Origin: Candidatus Aminicenantes bacterium UBA2199
GTDB lineage: Bacteria; Acidobacteriota; Aminicenantia; UBA2199
DNA: 33,429 bases
Assembly (NCBI GenBank): GCA_002327965.1
Contig: DCVB01000058.1
Span: 1 to 33,429 of the forward strand
Direction: 5' to 3'
Made by a program: the position numbers and the translations under genes. The notes under the pieces are model-generated. The model ran no database searches and was not told the DNA's origin. It was given only the letters and a program-made list of their open reading frames with translations. Below, one piece after another: positions 25,634 to 33,027 of the stretch (positions are counted from its first letter, which is position 1; every line of letters starts with the position of its first letter).

Positions 25634-26269
25634 TTACTCGTCCTGCTTCAGGGCGTCGGCGACGATGCCGGCCATGACCGGGTTGAGGAAAACGGCGAGA
25701 TTCTCGGCGATGCTGGCGGCGGAGAAATCGTAATAGGCGTTCCCGTCCTTTTCCGAGACGCGGAAGCCGTCGGTCACGTCGGCGGAAGCCTTGATCTCGA
25801 TGCCGGCGGCGATCCTGCCGGCCAGGGCCTGGCGCAGCGCCTTGGCCATGGGGTCGAAGCGCTCCTTGGGCAGCAGGACCTCGATCTCATCCTGGCGGTC
25901 GGGCGTCCAATTGGCGATCAGGGCGGCGATGGCGGCGGTGATCTCCCTGTCCCCGAGCGCCTTGCCGGCCTTCTCCTTCAGGAGCGCGGCGAACAGGGCT
26001 TCCAGCTGCTTGCGGACCTTCAGCATCAGGTCCCGGGCCGCCTGCTGCAGCGACTCGCGGCCGGCGCGTTCCAGCCGCTCCTGCTCGCGCCGGGCGCCGG
26101 AGAGCAGCTCATCGGCTCGGGCGCGGGCGGCGGATACGATCTCGTCGGCCTGGGCCCGGGCCTGTTTCAGCAGCGACTCGCTCTCCTGGCGCGCCTTGTC
26201 CACCCCCTCGCGCTGGATGGTATCGATCAGTTCCTTCAACTGCACGTCGGCTATTTCTTTGGCTTCCAT
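25634..26269 (-). CDS. atpE: V-type ATP synthase subunit E (peripheral stalk)
   Basis: A 211-residue protein, first gene of the operon. The N-terminal half is a long charged coiled coil (IQREGVDKARQESESLLKQARAQADEIVSAARARADELL). The C-terminal half has the globular domain that binds the A3B3 head (EIEVLLPKERFDPMAKALRQAL, VTDGFRVSEKDGNAYYDFSAASIAENLAVFLNPVM). Its ATG lies 6 nt from a -10 box, so the operon mRNA would begin at the start codon. Initiation without a Shine-Dalgarno would then apply to the first gene only; the others rely on coupling. Confidence 0.9.
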   Translation of the reverse strand: MEAKEIADVQLKELIDTIQREGVDKARQESESLLKQARAQADEIVSAARARADELLSGARREQERLERAGRESLQQAARDLMLKVRKQLEALFAALLKEKAGKALGDREITAAIAALIANWTPDRQDEIEVLLPKERFDPMAKALRQALAGRIAAGIEIKASADVTDGFRVSEKDGNAYYDFSAASIAENLAVFLNPVMAGIVADALKQDE

Positions 26270-26275
26270 GGCCCG

Positions 26276-26304
26276 ATTTTAGGGGATTGGGGCCATCCTG
26301 TCAA
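26276..26304 (-). promoter_or_regulatory. V-ATPase operon promoter (leaderless type)
   Basis: TTGACA (26299-26304), a 17-bp spacer and TAAAAT (26276-26281) on the minus strand, nearly perfect consensus. Only 6 nt separate the -10 from the ATG at 26269, so the start point falls on or beside the start codon. Confidence 0.75.
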
Positions 26305-26335
26305 CCCAACAAGACGTTATCGGAGACGGACTTTC

Positions 26336-26599
26336 GTGACGCGTGACACGTAACGCGTGACGCGAGAAGACCAAAATTCCAAATCCAAAGCACCAAATCA
26401 CAAACATGCACCAAGCACCAATGAATCAATGACCAAAACGAAGACAAGGAACTGAAAAGGGTTTTAGTTTTGGTTATTGGAATTTGGAATTTGAAATTTA
26501 TTTGGAATTTGGGATTTGGTGCTTGGAATTTTAGTCTTATCAAGTCTAATGTCAGATGTTTTGTGTCTGCATGTCATGCGTCACGCGTTACGCGTCACG
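26336..26599. repeat. Fold-back intergenic element, copy 2, with nested 7-bp arrays
   Basis: The outer arms are four heptamers, GTGACGC, GTGACAC, GTAACGC, GTGACGC (26336-26363), facing their inverse at 26571-26599; 20 of 22 positions are complementary over the best stretch. Inside, AT-rich arms (about 26374-26443 and 26462-26540) carry AAATTCC-type units and are again complementary. GGGATTTGGTGCTTGGAAT at 26511-26529 is shared with copy 1. No gene is seen. Confidence 0.65.
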
Positions 26600-26607
26600 A
26601 AGGCATG

Positions 26608-27738
26608 TTATTTCTCGAACAGGTCGCTGAAGAAATAAACCGGCACGTCAAGGTTTTCTTTCAATTGCAGGTAACAGCCGGGGCAGGAGGTGACCACGGC
26701 GGCGGCGCCCAGTTCACCCAGCCGCGATGTTTTCCTGGCCAGGATCCGCTTCGACGTGGCCGGGAAACCGACCTTGAAGATTCCGCCGAATCCGCAGCAC
26801 AGCGGTTCCTTGTCGTCGCGGAAACGCGGGCCGAACCGTTCCAGGAAATGGCGCGCCTCCCGCTGCAGGCGCAGCGAGTGCAGGTCGTGGCAGGGGTCGT
26901 GGTAGGTGAAGGAGCCGGTGAGTCCCTCGGCGAAAGCCGGGTCGACGGCCGCGCCGGGAGCTTTCAGGAAGAGGAATTCGTTCAAGGTGAAGATCCCGAC
27001 TCCCGGCAGATCGTAGTATTTTCTGAAAGCCAGCGCCCCGGTCGAGCAGGGAACGACGACCTGCCGGAAACGGAAGCTCCGGAAAACGGCCTCGTTCTTT
27101 TTTTTCAGCTTCGCGAACTTCTCCCCCCAGCCCTGCGAGAGGTAGGGGAAGCCGCAGCACTGCAGCCCGGCGGGATAGAGGACGCTGAACCCCAGGCTCT
27201 CGAGCAGCGCCTTGATCTCGGCCGTCTTGCGCGGATAGAAGTAGGTGAAGACGCAGCCCGGGAAGAGCAGTACGTCGTGTTTTTTCTCCGCGCCGCCGCC
27301 GCGGATCTTCTTCAAGCCGGCCTTTTCGAAGGCGGGCAGGGAAAGCTTCCTCTTGAGCGGCGTTCGCGCCAGCAGGCGCGGCAGCCAGAGGACCCTGCGC
27401 AGGATGAATCCCTGGTAGAGGAAGAGGGCGGCCTTCTTGGGCCAGGGGATGCGGCGCCCGCCGGCCAGGCGGTCGCGCTGCCCGATCATCATGGCGGTGA
27501 ATTCGACTCCCTGGGGGCAGGCGTGCTCGCAGCCGCCGCAGACCAGGCACTGGTAGAGCAGGGAACGGTTGCGCGGGTTCCGGTCGAGGCGCCCGTCGGC
27601 CAGCGCCTTGACCAGGTTGACCTTGCCGCGCGGCGAATTGGGCTCGCTAAGCTCGGCCCGGTAGACCGGGCAGGCTGACTGGCAGGTGCCGCAGTCGGCG
27701 CAGAGTTTAGCGATCTCAGCAAGGGTTCTCTCGGCCAT
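26608..27738 (-). CDS. Fe-S oxidoreductase with two 4Fe-4S clusters and CCG domains (GlcF/LutA-like)
   Basis: A 376-residue protein. The N-terminal ferredoxin part has CADCGTCQSACP and CLVCGGCEHACP, each giving a 4Fe-4S cluster. Two cysteine-rich CCG modules follow: FPGCVFTYFYPRK with GLQCCGFPYLSQ, and YHDPCHDLH with EPLCCGFGG and SCPGCYLQL. This is the architecture of the iron-sulfur subunit of glycolate or lactate oxidase and of heterodisulfide reductase-like proteins. No FAD-linked oxidase (GlcD/LutC) is adjacent, so its electron donor is unknown. The gene ends 9 nt from the fold-back element. A TATAAT lies 8 nt before the ATG. Confidence 0.85.
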   Translation of the reverse strand: MAERTLAEIAKLCADCGTCQSACPVYRAELSEPNSPRGKVNLVKALADGRLDRNPRNRSLLYQCLVCGGCEHACPQGVEFTAMMIGQRDRLAGGRRIPWPKKAALFLYQGFILRRVLWLPRLLARTPLKRKLSLPAFEKAGLKKIRGGGAEKKHDVLLFPGCVFTYFYPRKTAEIKALLESLGFSVLYPAGLQCCGFPYLSQGWGEKFAKLKKKNEAVFRSFRFRQVVVPCSTGALAFRKYYDLPGVGIFTLNEFLFLKAPGAAVDPAFAEGLTGSFTYHDPCHDLHSLRLQREARHFLERFGPRFRDDKEPLCCGFGGIFKVGFPATSKRILARKTSRLGELGAAAVVTSCPGCYLQLKENLDVPVYFFSDLFEK

Positions 27739-27746
27739 GAGCCGCC

Positions 27747-27752
27747 ATTATA
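27747..27752 (-). promoter_or_regulatory. -10 hexamer of the Fe-S protein gene
   Basis: TATAAT, perfect consensus, on the minus strand, 8 nt before the ATG at 27738. No clear -35 is seen. The G/C stem upstream (GCCCC/GGGGC, about 27762-27776) may be the end of the kinase transcription unit. Confidence 0.4.
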
Positions 27753-27797
27753 GCAGAAAGCGCCCCCCACGGGGCTTCCTGACGTGAACCGGGGTTT

Positions 27798-30656
27798 TCA
27801 GTGCCGTGCCAGGGCCTTCCTTGCCTCGGCGGCCAGGGCGGTGTGGGGATTGGCTTCCAGGCAGAGGCGGTATCCTGCGCGGGCCGCGGCGCGATCGCCA
27901 AGCAACTCCATCGTCCGGGCATAGACAAAGGCGTCATACCAGAACCAGAGGCGGGTCTCAAAGTCGCCCGCCGCGATCTTTCTGAGCTTGGCGAACGCCG
28001 GGCCGACCCGCTCGCGGACTTCCTCGGTCTTGCCTTCCCTGGCCAGCAGGTAGCAAAGGGAAATCTCGGTCAGGTGCCCCTGGCGCAGGGAGAACTTGGC
28101 CAGGTCCTCCAGGATCCAGCGGGCGCGATCCGGTTCCGCTTGGGCCAGGATCATGCTGCGGGCCAGGAGCAGCCTGTACTCCCTGACGATGAAAAATGCG
28201 GGCGGCTGGGTTTCCCCCTGGCGAAGATGGCGGTATGCTTGCCGGAAATTGCCCTTGAACAACTCCAGGATCCCGGAAAGGGGGTTCCTGGCATAAGGAT
28301 AATTCTCCTGGTAGATCTTCTCGAAGTACTCTCGCGCCTTCTCCATCTGCCCCGCGGCCAGATGCAGGTTGCCCTTGAAAAGGCGCATGCCCACGTTGCC
28401 CAGACCGGAAAAATTCCGGCTTTGGGAAAAGGATCGCTCCATGTCCGCAATGGCCGGCCGCGGGCCGTGCTCAAAAAAAATGATTTCCAGGAGCCTTTGG
28501 ATCGCATCATTGTTCCGCGGGAAATACCGCAATGCTTCTTCCAGGCTCTTTTTCCCGGCTTCGTACCGGCCCAATGCAGTTTCACAATCCCCTTTCATAT
28601 AGAAAAGTGCCGATCTCAGGAAAGGATTCTGCACCGGCAAATTGACGGCTTTGCGGATCAATTCAAGCGCCTTTTCGGGATTGCGGTTGACCGTTTTCTG
28701 TTGGGTGCTTTCATTGATCAGGCCGTTTGCCTGAGCCAGAATTTCCGGCCGGTCGCGGAAAACCAGTACCTGACCCTTGCGGTTCACCTTCAGTTTGCCG
28801 TCGCGATGCACGGTGATCGTTTCATGCTCCTGCTTGTCGAACAGGATTGCGTGGCCCCTGCTGAGCCAGTGGTTTTCAATGATCTTGGTGTTCGGGGGGA
28901 CGAAGGCCATGAAATCGGCCGGTGAAAAGTCGCTGTCGCGATTGTAACTCGGGAAAATTTCCCGATGGCGCTCTTTGGACGGAGAGAGGCCCCATTCGGT
29001 CAGATAGCCCAGATGCGAGACCAAGTTGTTGGCGCCCAGGATCAACAGGGACACTTCACGGTCATCGTTTTTCAGAACCTGGATGTCTTCGATCGAACCG
29101 GGGCTGCACAGCACAAAAAAGGCTCCATGCATGTCCAAAACCAGGGCGGATGGGTACATGCCCTGAAAATTCTGGAATTGGAACACGGTCAGATTTTTAT
29201 TTTCCCTGCCAATTCCCAGTTTCTTGAAATTGGCCATGGAAAATACGGGGGCGAAATCATAGGCTGTCAGGTTGAATGTATTGCCGTAGGATGCCTGGCC
29301 GATCAGTTTTCCCCTGGGATCGAGGATGGCCAGCTGGTTGTCGATGCGATCGGAATTGACCGAACAGTCCCCGGCGAATATCCCGTTGGCGGGATGGGAG
29401 AGGAAGACCATGGTAAGCGGAGACGGTTGATTCCCCAGGTTGTTCAAGAATGAAAGCTTGATGTCATTCACGGGATTTTGTTCGCTGTGCCAGTTCCAAG
29501 CTCTCGTTTTGCGGACGATATGGACCAAGTGGACGGCGAAGGGGGCGAAATCCTTTTGCCAGACGATCCGGCCGAAACGATTTTTTGCCTTGATCAGGGT
29601 TTGGGCGGTTTCCAGGGAATGCACGGACCGTGATCCCAGAGTCAGCATGGATGCTGCATAGGCAATGAGCAGTACTGCCGCCAGCGCCGTCGCGCGCCGC
29701 AAAACCCTGGGAATGCGGCGCGCCAGGGAATGGCTCAGCGGTGTGCTGCCCTTGCGCAGGCAGTCGCTCATCGCCGCGGCGCCGCCGAAGCGGTCCCGCG
29801 GTTTCTTGGCCAGCGCCCTGGCCACGGTATACTCGACCACCGCCGGCACGTTCGCTCCCCGGGCCGCGACGCGATCGGGGGGATGGCTCAGGTGCATCAG
29901 CACCAGGTTCATGGTGGTCGTGTCCGGGAAAGGGTAGGCGTTGGTCAGCGCCTGGTAGAGGAGGATGCCCAGCTGATAGATGTCCGAGGCCTCGTCCAGC
30001 TCCAGCCCCTGGATCTGCTCAGGGGAGAGGTAGTAGGGCGAGCCGACGATCTCGCCGATGGAGGATGTTTTTTCCAGGTCGCCGATCTCCTTGGCCAGGC
30101 CGAAGTCGAGGATCTTGATCTTCCCCTCCGTGTCGACCATGATGTTGGACGGCTTCAGGTCGCGATGAATGATGCCCTGCTCGTGCAGGCTCCCCACTCC
30201 CCGGAGGATCTCCAAGAACAGGGGGCGGAATTCCTCCCAGCGGAAAGGCCCCGATTCCTTCAGCCTCTCTTTCAGGTTCCGCCCCTGGACCAGCTCCATG
30301 GCCATGAACCAGATCCCCGACCAGTTCTCCAATGAGAATATCTTGACGATGCGCGGGTCGCTGATCCGCCGCGACAGGTTAATCTCCCGCTGCACGCGCA
30401 GGAATTTTTTTTCATCGCGCAGCGATTGGGGATCGAAGAACTTCAGCGCGGCCGGGACCTTCAGGGTCAGGTCGCAGGCGGCAAAGACCATGCCGAAGCC
30501 GCCCTGGCCGATCAGCCGCTCGATGCGGTAGCGGCCGTTGATGACCGTCCCGGAACCCAATTTGGCCAAATTCAGGTAACGGACCTGCAGGTCGGCTCCG
30601 GGCTCCAGGCCCTCGCTTCGGGAAGGATCGTGAGGGAGCGTTGCCATTTCTTTCAT
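27798..30656 (-). CDS. Transmembrane Ser/Thr protein kinase with extracytoplasmic sensor and TPR tail
   Basis: A 952-residue protein. A PknB-type kinase domain spans about residues 43-300: the Gly loop is GQGGFG, the ATP-binding Lys is in PAALKFF (Lys72), the catalytic loop IIHRDLKPSN has Asp166, the metal loop is DFG (184-186), and the activation segment closes with SPYYLSPE. One membrane helix (about 321-340, ATALAAVLLIAYAASMLTL) follows. An extracytoplasmic beta-rich region runs to about 650, and the last 300 residues are helical repeats of TPR character (ALELIRKAVNLP, SLEEALRYFPRN, AREYFEKIYQENYP). The start at 30656 is chosen after the promoter; longer frames cross it. The signal sensed is unknown. 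The sensor part is noticeably poorer in G+C than the kinase part. Confidence 0.85.
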   Translation of the reverse strand: MKEMATLPHDPSRSEGLEPGADLQVRYLNLAKLGSGTVINGRYRIERLIGQGGFGMVFAACDLTLKVPAALKFFDPQSLRDEKKFLRVQREINLSRRISDPRIVKIFSLENWSGIWFMAMELVQGRNLKERLKESGPFRWEEFRPLFLEILRGVGSLHEQGIIHRDLKPSNIMVDTEGKIKILDFGLAKEIGDLEKTSSIGEIVGSPYYLSPEQIQGLELDEASDIYQLGILLYQALTNAYPFPDTTTMNLVLMHLSHPPDRVAARGANVPAVVEYTVARALAKKPRDRFGGAAAMSDCLRKGSTPLSHSLARRIPRVLRRATALAAVLLIAYAASMLTLGSRSVHSLETAQTLIKAKNRFGRIVWQKDFAPFAVHLVHIVRKTRAWNWHSEQNPVNDIKLSFLNNLGNQPSPLTMVFLSHPANGIFAGDCSVNSDRIDNQLAILDPRGKLIGQASYGNTFNLTAYDFAPVFSMANFKKLGIGRENKNLTVFQFQNFQGMYPSALVLDMHGAFFVLCSPGSIEDIQVLKNDDREVSLLILGANNLVSHLGYLTEWGLSPSKERHREIFPSYNRDSDFSPADFMAFVPPNTKIIENHWLSRGHAILFDKQEHETITVHRDGKLKVNRKGQVLVFRDRPEILAQANGLINESTQQKTVNRNPEKALELIRKAVNLPVQNPFLRSALFYMKGDCETALGRYEAGKKSLEEALRYFPRNNDAIQRLLEIIFFEHGPRPAIADMERSFSQSRNFSGLGNVGMRLFKGNLHLAAGQMEKAREYFEKIYQENYPYARNPLSGILELFKGNFRQAYRHLRQGETQPPAFFIVREYRLLLARSMILAQAEPDRARWILEDLAKFSLRQGHLTEISLCYLLAREGKTEEVRERVGPAFAKLRKIAAGDFETRLWFWYDAFVYARTMELLGDRAAARAGYRLCLEANPHTALAAEARKALARH

Positions 30657-30705
30657 GGTCCGGATCAGCCGTGCCTGTCGTGATTTCTTGAGGGCATGAG
30701 AAACG

Positions 30706-30734
30706 ATTGTAGCAGGAAGGACGGCAAACGGCAA
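30706..30734 (-). promoter_or_regulatory. Promoter of the Ser/Thr kinase gene
   Basis: TTGCCG (30729-30734), a 17-bp spacer and TACAAT (30706-30711) on the minus strand. The leader is about 45 nt. It lies back to back with the Nudix-ThiE promoter. Confidence 0.55.
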
Positions 30735-30753
30735 TTTCGTCCAATGCCGGCGA

Positions 30754-30782
30754 TTGTTTTCCCGGGTGCTTTGGCTTACACT
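30754..30782 (+). promoter_or_regulatory. Promoter of the Nudix-ThiE fusion
   Basis: TTGTTT (30754-30759), a 17-bp spacer and TACACT (30777-30782). Its -35 is 20 bp from that of the divergent kinase promoter. No TPP riboswitch fits in the 30-nt leader. Confidence 0.5.
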
Positions 30783-30817
30783 GGCAGCAGCCGGCATGCC
30801 GGCGGAAGGAATGCTCG

Positions 30818-31909
30818 ATGAAAATGACCTATTGCCCGCGCTGCGGGAACAGGCTGGAGATGCGCGAACTGGAGGGCAGGGAGCGCGGGTTCTGCCCCTC
30901 CTGCCGCAGGATCGCCTACGATAACCCGGTGCCGGCCACGGCCGCCGTGGTGTTCAACGAACGCCACGAGCTGCTGCTGGTGCGGCGCGGCGTGGAGCCG
31001 GGCAAGGGGAAATGGTGCCTTCCCGGCGGCTTCCAGGAGACCGGCGAGACGCCCGAGCAGTGCATGCTGCGCGAGCTGCGTGAAGAGACGGGGCTTTCCG
31101 GCCGCATCCAGGGCCTGGTCGCCCTGGAAATGGGCATGAACCCTGTTGCCGGCGAGGTGCTGGTCGCGGGCTTCCTGGTCGGCGTCGACAGCGGGGAACT
31201 CCGACCCGGAGACGATGCCGCGGCCACGGAGTATTTCCCGCTGGATAAAATGCCGGCCCTGGCCTTCCAGAGCCATGCGCGCATCATCGAGAAGGCCGGG
31301 CGGCCGCTGCGGGCACGGTTGCGATTCCGCGATCTTCCGGGCGGCGCTTACGTCGTGACCCAAGACGAAGGCATCGCCCGCGCCGCCTGTGCCGCCGGCG
31401 CCCGCATCGTGCAATACCGCGAGAAGGACGGGCGGCCGCTGCTGGCGACGGCGCGAGCCATTCGCGGCGCCGCCTCCGCCAGCGGCACGCTCTTCATCGT
31501 CAACGACCAGCTGGACATCGCCCTGCTCAGCGGCGCCGACGGCGTCCACCTCGGCCAGGACGACGTCGCGATCGGGGACGCCCGCTCCCTGCTGGGGCCG
31601 GGGATGATCATCGGCATCTCCTGCTCCACGCTGGAGGAAGCCGTGCAGGCGGAGCGCCAGGGCGCCGACTACCTGGGCGTCGGCGCGGTGATCGCCACGC
31701 CCACCAAGGAGAATTACCCGGTGGTCGGCCTGGAGGGGCTGCGCCGCATCGCGGCCGCGGTCGCCGTTCCCATCGCGGCCATCGGCGGCGTCAATCTGGA
31801 GAACATGGCCGCCATGAAGGCGGCCGGGGCGAAATACCCGGCCATGGTGCGCGAGTTCCAGGCGGAAACGGCGGCGCGGGTGGCGGCGGTGAATCGGATT
31901 TTTTTATAA
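30818..31909 (+). CDS. Zinc ribbon-Nudix hydrolase fused to thiamine-phosphate synthase (ThiE) domain
   Basis: A 363-residue three-part protein. A zinc ribbon occupies residues 1-36 (Cys6, Cys9, Cys26, Cys29). A Nudix hydrolase follows, its box G71-x5-E77-x7-R85-E-L-R-E-E-T-G-L93 matching the consensus exactly. A ThiE fold begins near residue 177 (AYVVTQDE), with VQYREKD, FIVNDQLDIALLSGADGVHLGQDD, GISCSTLEEA and IGGVNLENM. ThiE joins HMP-PP and thiazole phosphate to give thiamine phosphate; thiM faces this gene. After AAGA the usual DGV..(I/V)SAI segment that holds the phosphate is absent and the chain goes straight to KYPAMVREFQ. The Nudix part may clean damaged thiamine or HMP phosphates. 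A GGAAGG box precedes the ATG. Confidence 0.85.
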   Translation: MKMTYCPRCGNRLEMRELEGRERGFCPSCRRIAYDNPVPATAAVVFNERHELLLVRRGVEPGKGKWCLPGGFQETGETPEQCMLRELREETGLSGRIQGLVALEMGMNPVAGEVLVAGFLVGVDSGELRPGDDAAATEYFPLDKMPALAFQSHARIIEKAGRPLRARLRFRDLPGGAYVVTQDEGIARAACAAGARIVQYREKDGRPLLATARAIRGAASASGTLFIVNDQLDIALLSGADGVHLGQDDVAIGDARSLLGPGMIIGISCSTLEEAVQAERQGADYLGVGAVIATPTKENYPVVGLEGLRRIAAAVAVPIAAIGGVNLENMAAMKAAGAKYPAMVREFQAETAARVAAVNRIFL

Positions 31910-31923
31910 CGCTGAAAAAATCC
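31896..31923. terminator. AT-rich stem-loop over the fusion gene stop codon
   Basis: GGATTTTTT (31896-31904) and AAAAAATCC (31915-31923) pair perfectly over 9 bp. The stop codon TAA (31907-31909) lies in the loop. Confidence 0.4.
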
Positions 31924-31956
31924 CTCCTTTATTTTTCTCATTGGCTATTGATTAAC

Positions 31957-32118
31957 AACTCACCCCCAGCCCCCCCTCTCTTCGCAAAGAGAGGGGGAAA
32001 AGCAATTCTGGTTTTTCCCCTTCTCTTCGCAAGAAGAAGGTACGCATCGCTATGCCGAGGCCTTAGCGAGGCATACAGCGATGCCATCCCGCTTCAGCGG
32101 GGGGTGGGGGATGAGTTT
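31957..32118. repeat. Composite palindromic intergenic element
   Basis: Terminal arms AACTCACCCCCAGCCCCCC (31957 on) and its near-inverse ending GATGAGTTT (to 32118) enclose further hairpins. One is an 11-bp stem CCCCCTCTCTT/AAGAGAGGGGG with loop CGCA (about 31972-31997). Another pairs GCATCGCT-ATGCC with GGCATACAGCGATGC (about 32044-32084). It lies between converging genes and may double as a terminator. No coding capacity. Confidence 0.6.
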
Positions 32119-32137
32119 AGGTCGATTCCCTTTGTTT

Positions 32138-32938
32138 TTAGGCCATCTTCAAACGTTTTTCGATTTCGGCGCCGGTCATATTGTACAGCGCATCCAGGAA
32201 ATGGAGCTGCATGCTGCCGGGGCCGTCCGCCTTTTCGCCGGCGATCCCGCCGGCGATGCCCATCACGGCCATGGCCGAGGCGGTGGCCCGGAAACGGTCG
32301 GGCTGGACGGCGGCAAAGGCGCCGCACAGCGCCGTCGCCGTGCAGCCCAGGCCGGTGACCTTCGGCATCAGCGGGTGGCCGTTGCGGATCAAGAGCACCC
32401 GGTCCTGGTCGACGATATAATCGGTCTCGCCGCTGACGCACACCGCGCAATCGTGCTGCCCGCTCAGCCACTGGGCGCTGGCCAGCGCGCTCTCGGCGGC
32501 GGCGGCGCTGTCGACCCCTTTGGTGGCGGAGAAGTCGCCGGCGCTGGCGATGATCTCCGAGGCGTTGCCGCGGATGACGGTCGGCCAGGCGGTCTCGATC
32601 AGGCCGCGGAAAACACGCGTGCGGTAGGGTGTGGCGCCGACCCCCACCGGGTCGTAGACGATGGGGATGCCTTTTTTGCCGGCGGCGGCGGCCGCCGTGG
32701 ACATGGCGGCTACCCAGGGCTCGCTCAGGGTGCCGATGTTGATGACCAGGGCGGCTGCGATGCCGACCATGTCCTCGACCTCCTCGACGGCGTGGGCCAT
32801 GACCGGCGAGGCGCCGACGGCCAGCAGGGCGTTGGCCGTAGAGTTCATGACCACGTAGTTGGTGATGTTGTGCACCAGCGGCGATCTCTCGCGCACGAGT
32901 TCCAGGTCGCAGGTGATTTCATTCGCTGTCAGTGCCAT
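32138..32938 (-). CDS. thiM: Hydroxyethylthiazole kinase
   Basis: A 266-residue enzyme that phosphorylates 4-methyl-5-(2-hydroxyethyl)thiazole in thiamine salvage. The family landmarks are clear: PLVHNITNYVVMNSTANALLAVGASPVM at the start, NIGTLSEPWVAAM, PIVYDPVGVGATPYRT, VIRGNASEI and the late GLGCTATALCGAFAA with the catalytic Cys/Gly turn. The length is standard. A GGGAG box lies 10 nt before the ATG. It converges on the Nudix-ThiE gene, which would use its product. No TPP riboswitch is visible in the short leader (32939-33027 contains no CUGAGA core), so regulation by that route is not seen. Confidence 0.93.
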   Translation of the reverse strand: MALTANEITCDLELVRERSPLVHNITNYVVMNSTANALLAVGASPVMAHAVEEVEDMVGIAAALVINIGTLSEPWVAAMSTAAAAAGKKGIPIVYDPVGVGATPYRTRVFRGLIETAWPTVIRGNASEIIASAGDFSATKGVDSAAAAESALASAQWLSGQHDCAVCVSGETDYIVDQDRVLLIRNGHPLMPKVTGLGCTATALCGAFAAVQPDRFRATASAMAVMGIAGGIAGEKADGPGSMQLHFLDALYNMTGAEIEKRLKMA

Positions 32939-33027
32939 GTTTCGTTCACTCCCTGAAAGCAGCGCCTGGCGAATGCGAAAAGAAGCGAGATGCCTACGCC
33001 GTTTACGGAACCGCTTTCCGCATTATA

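Noticed and set aside
26336..26599. CRISPR array
   Set aside because: The repeats are 7-bp, contiguous and without unique spacers; no cas genes are present.
32939..33027. TPP riboswitch before thiM
   Set aside because: The leader is short and lacks the CUGAGA and ACCUGAUC-type cores. None fits before the Nudix-ThiE gene either.
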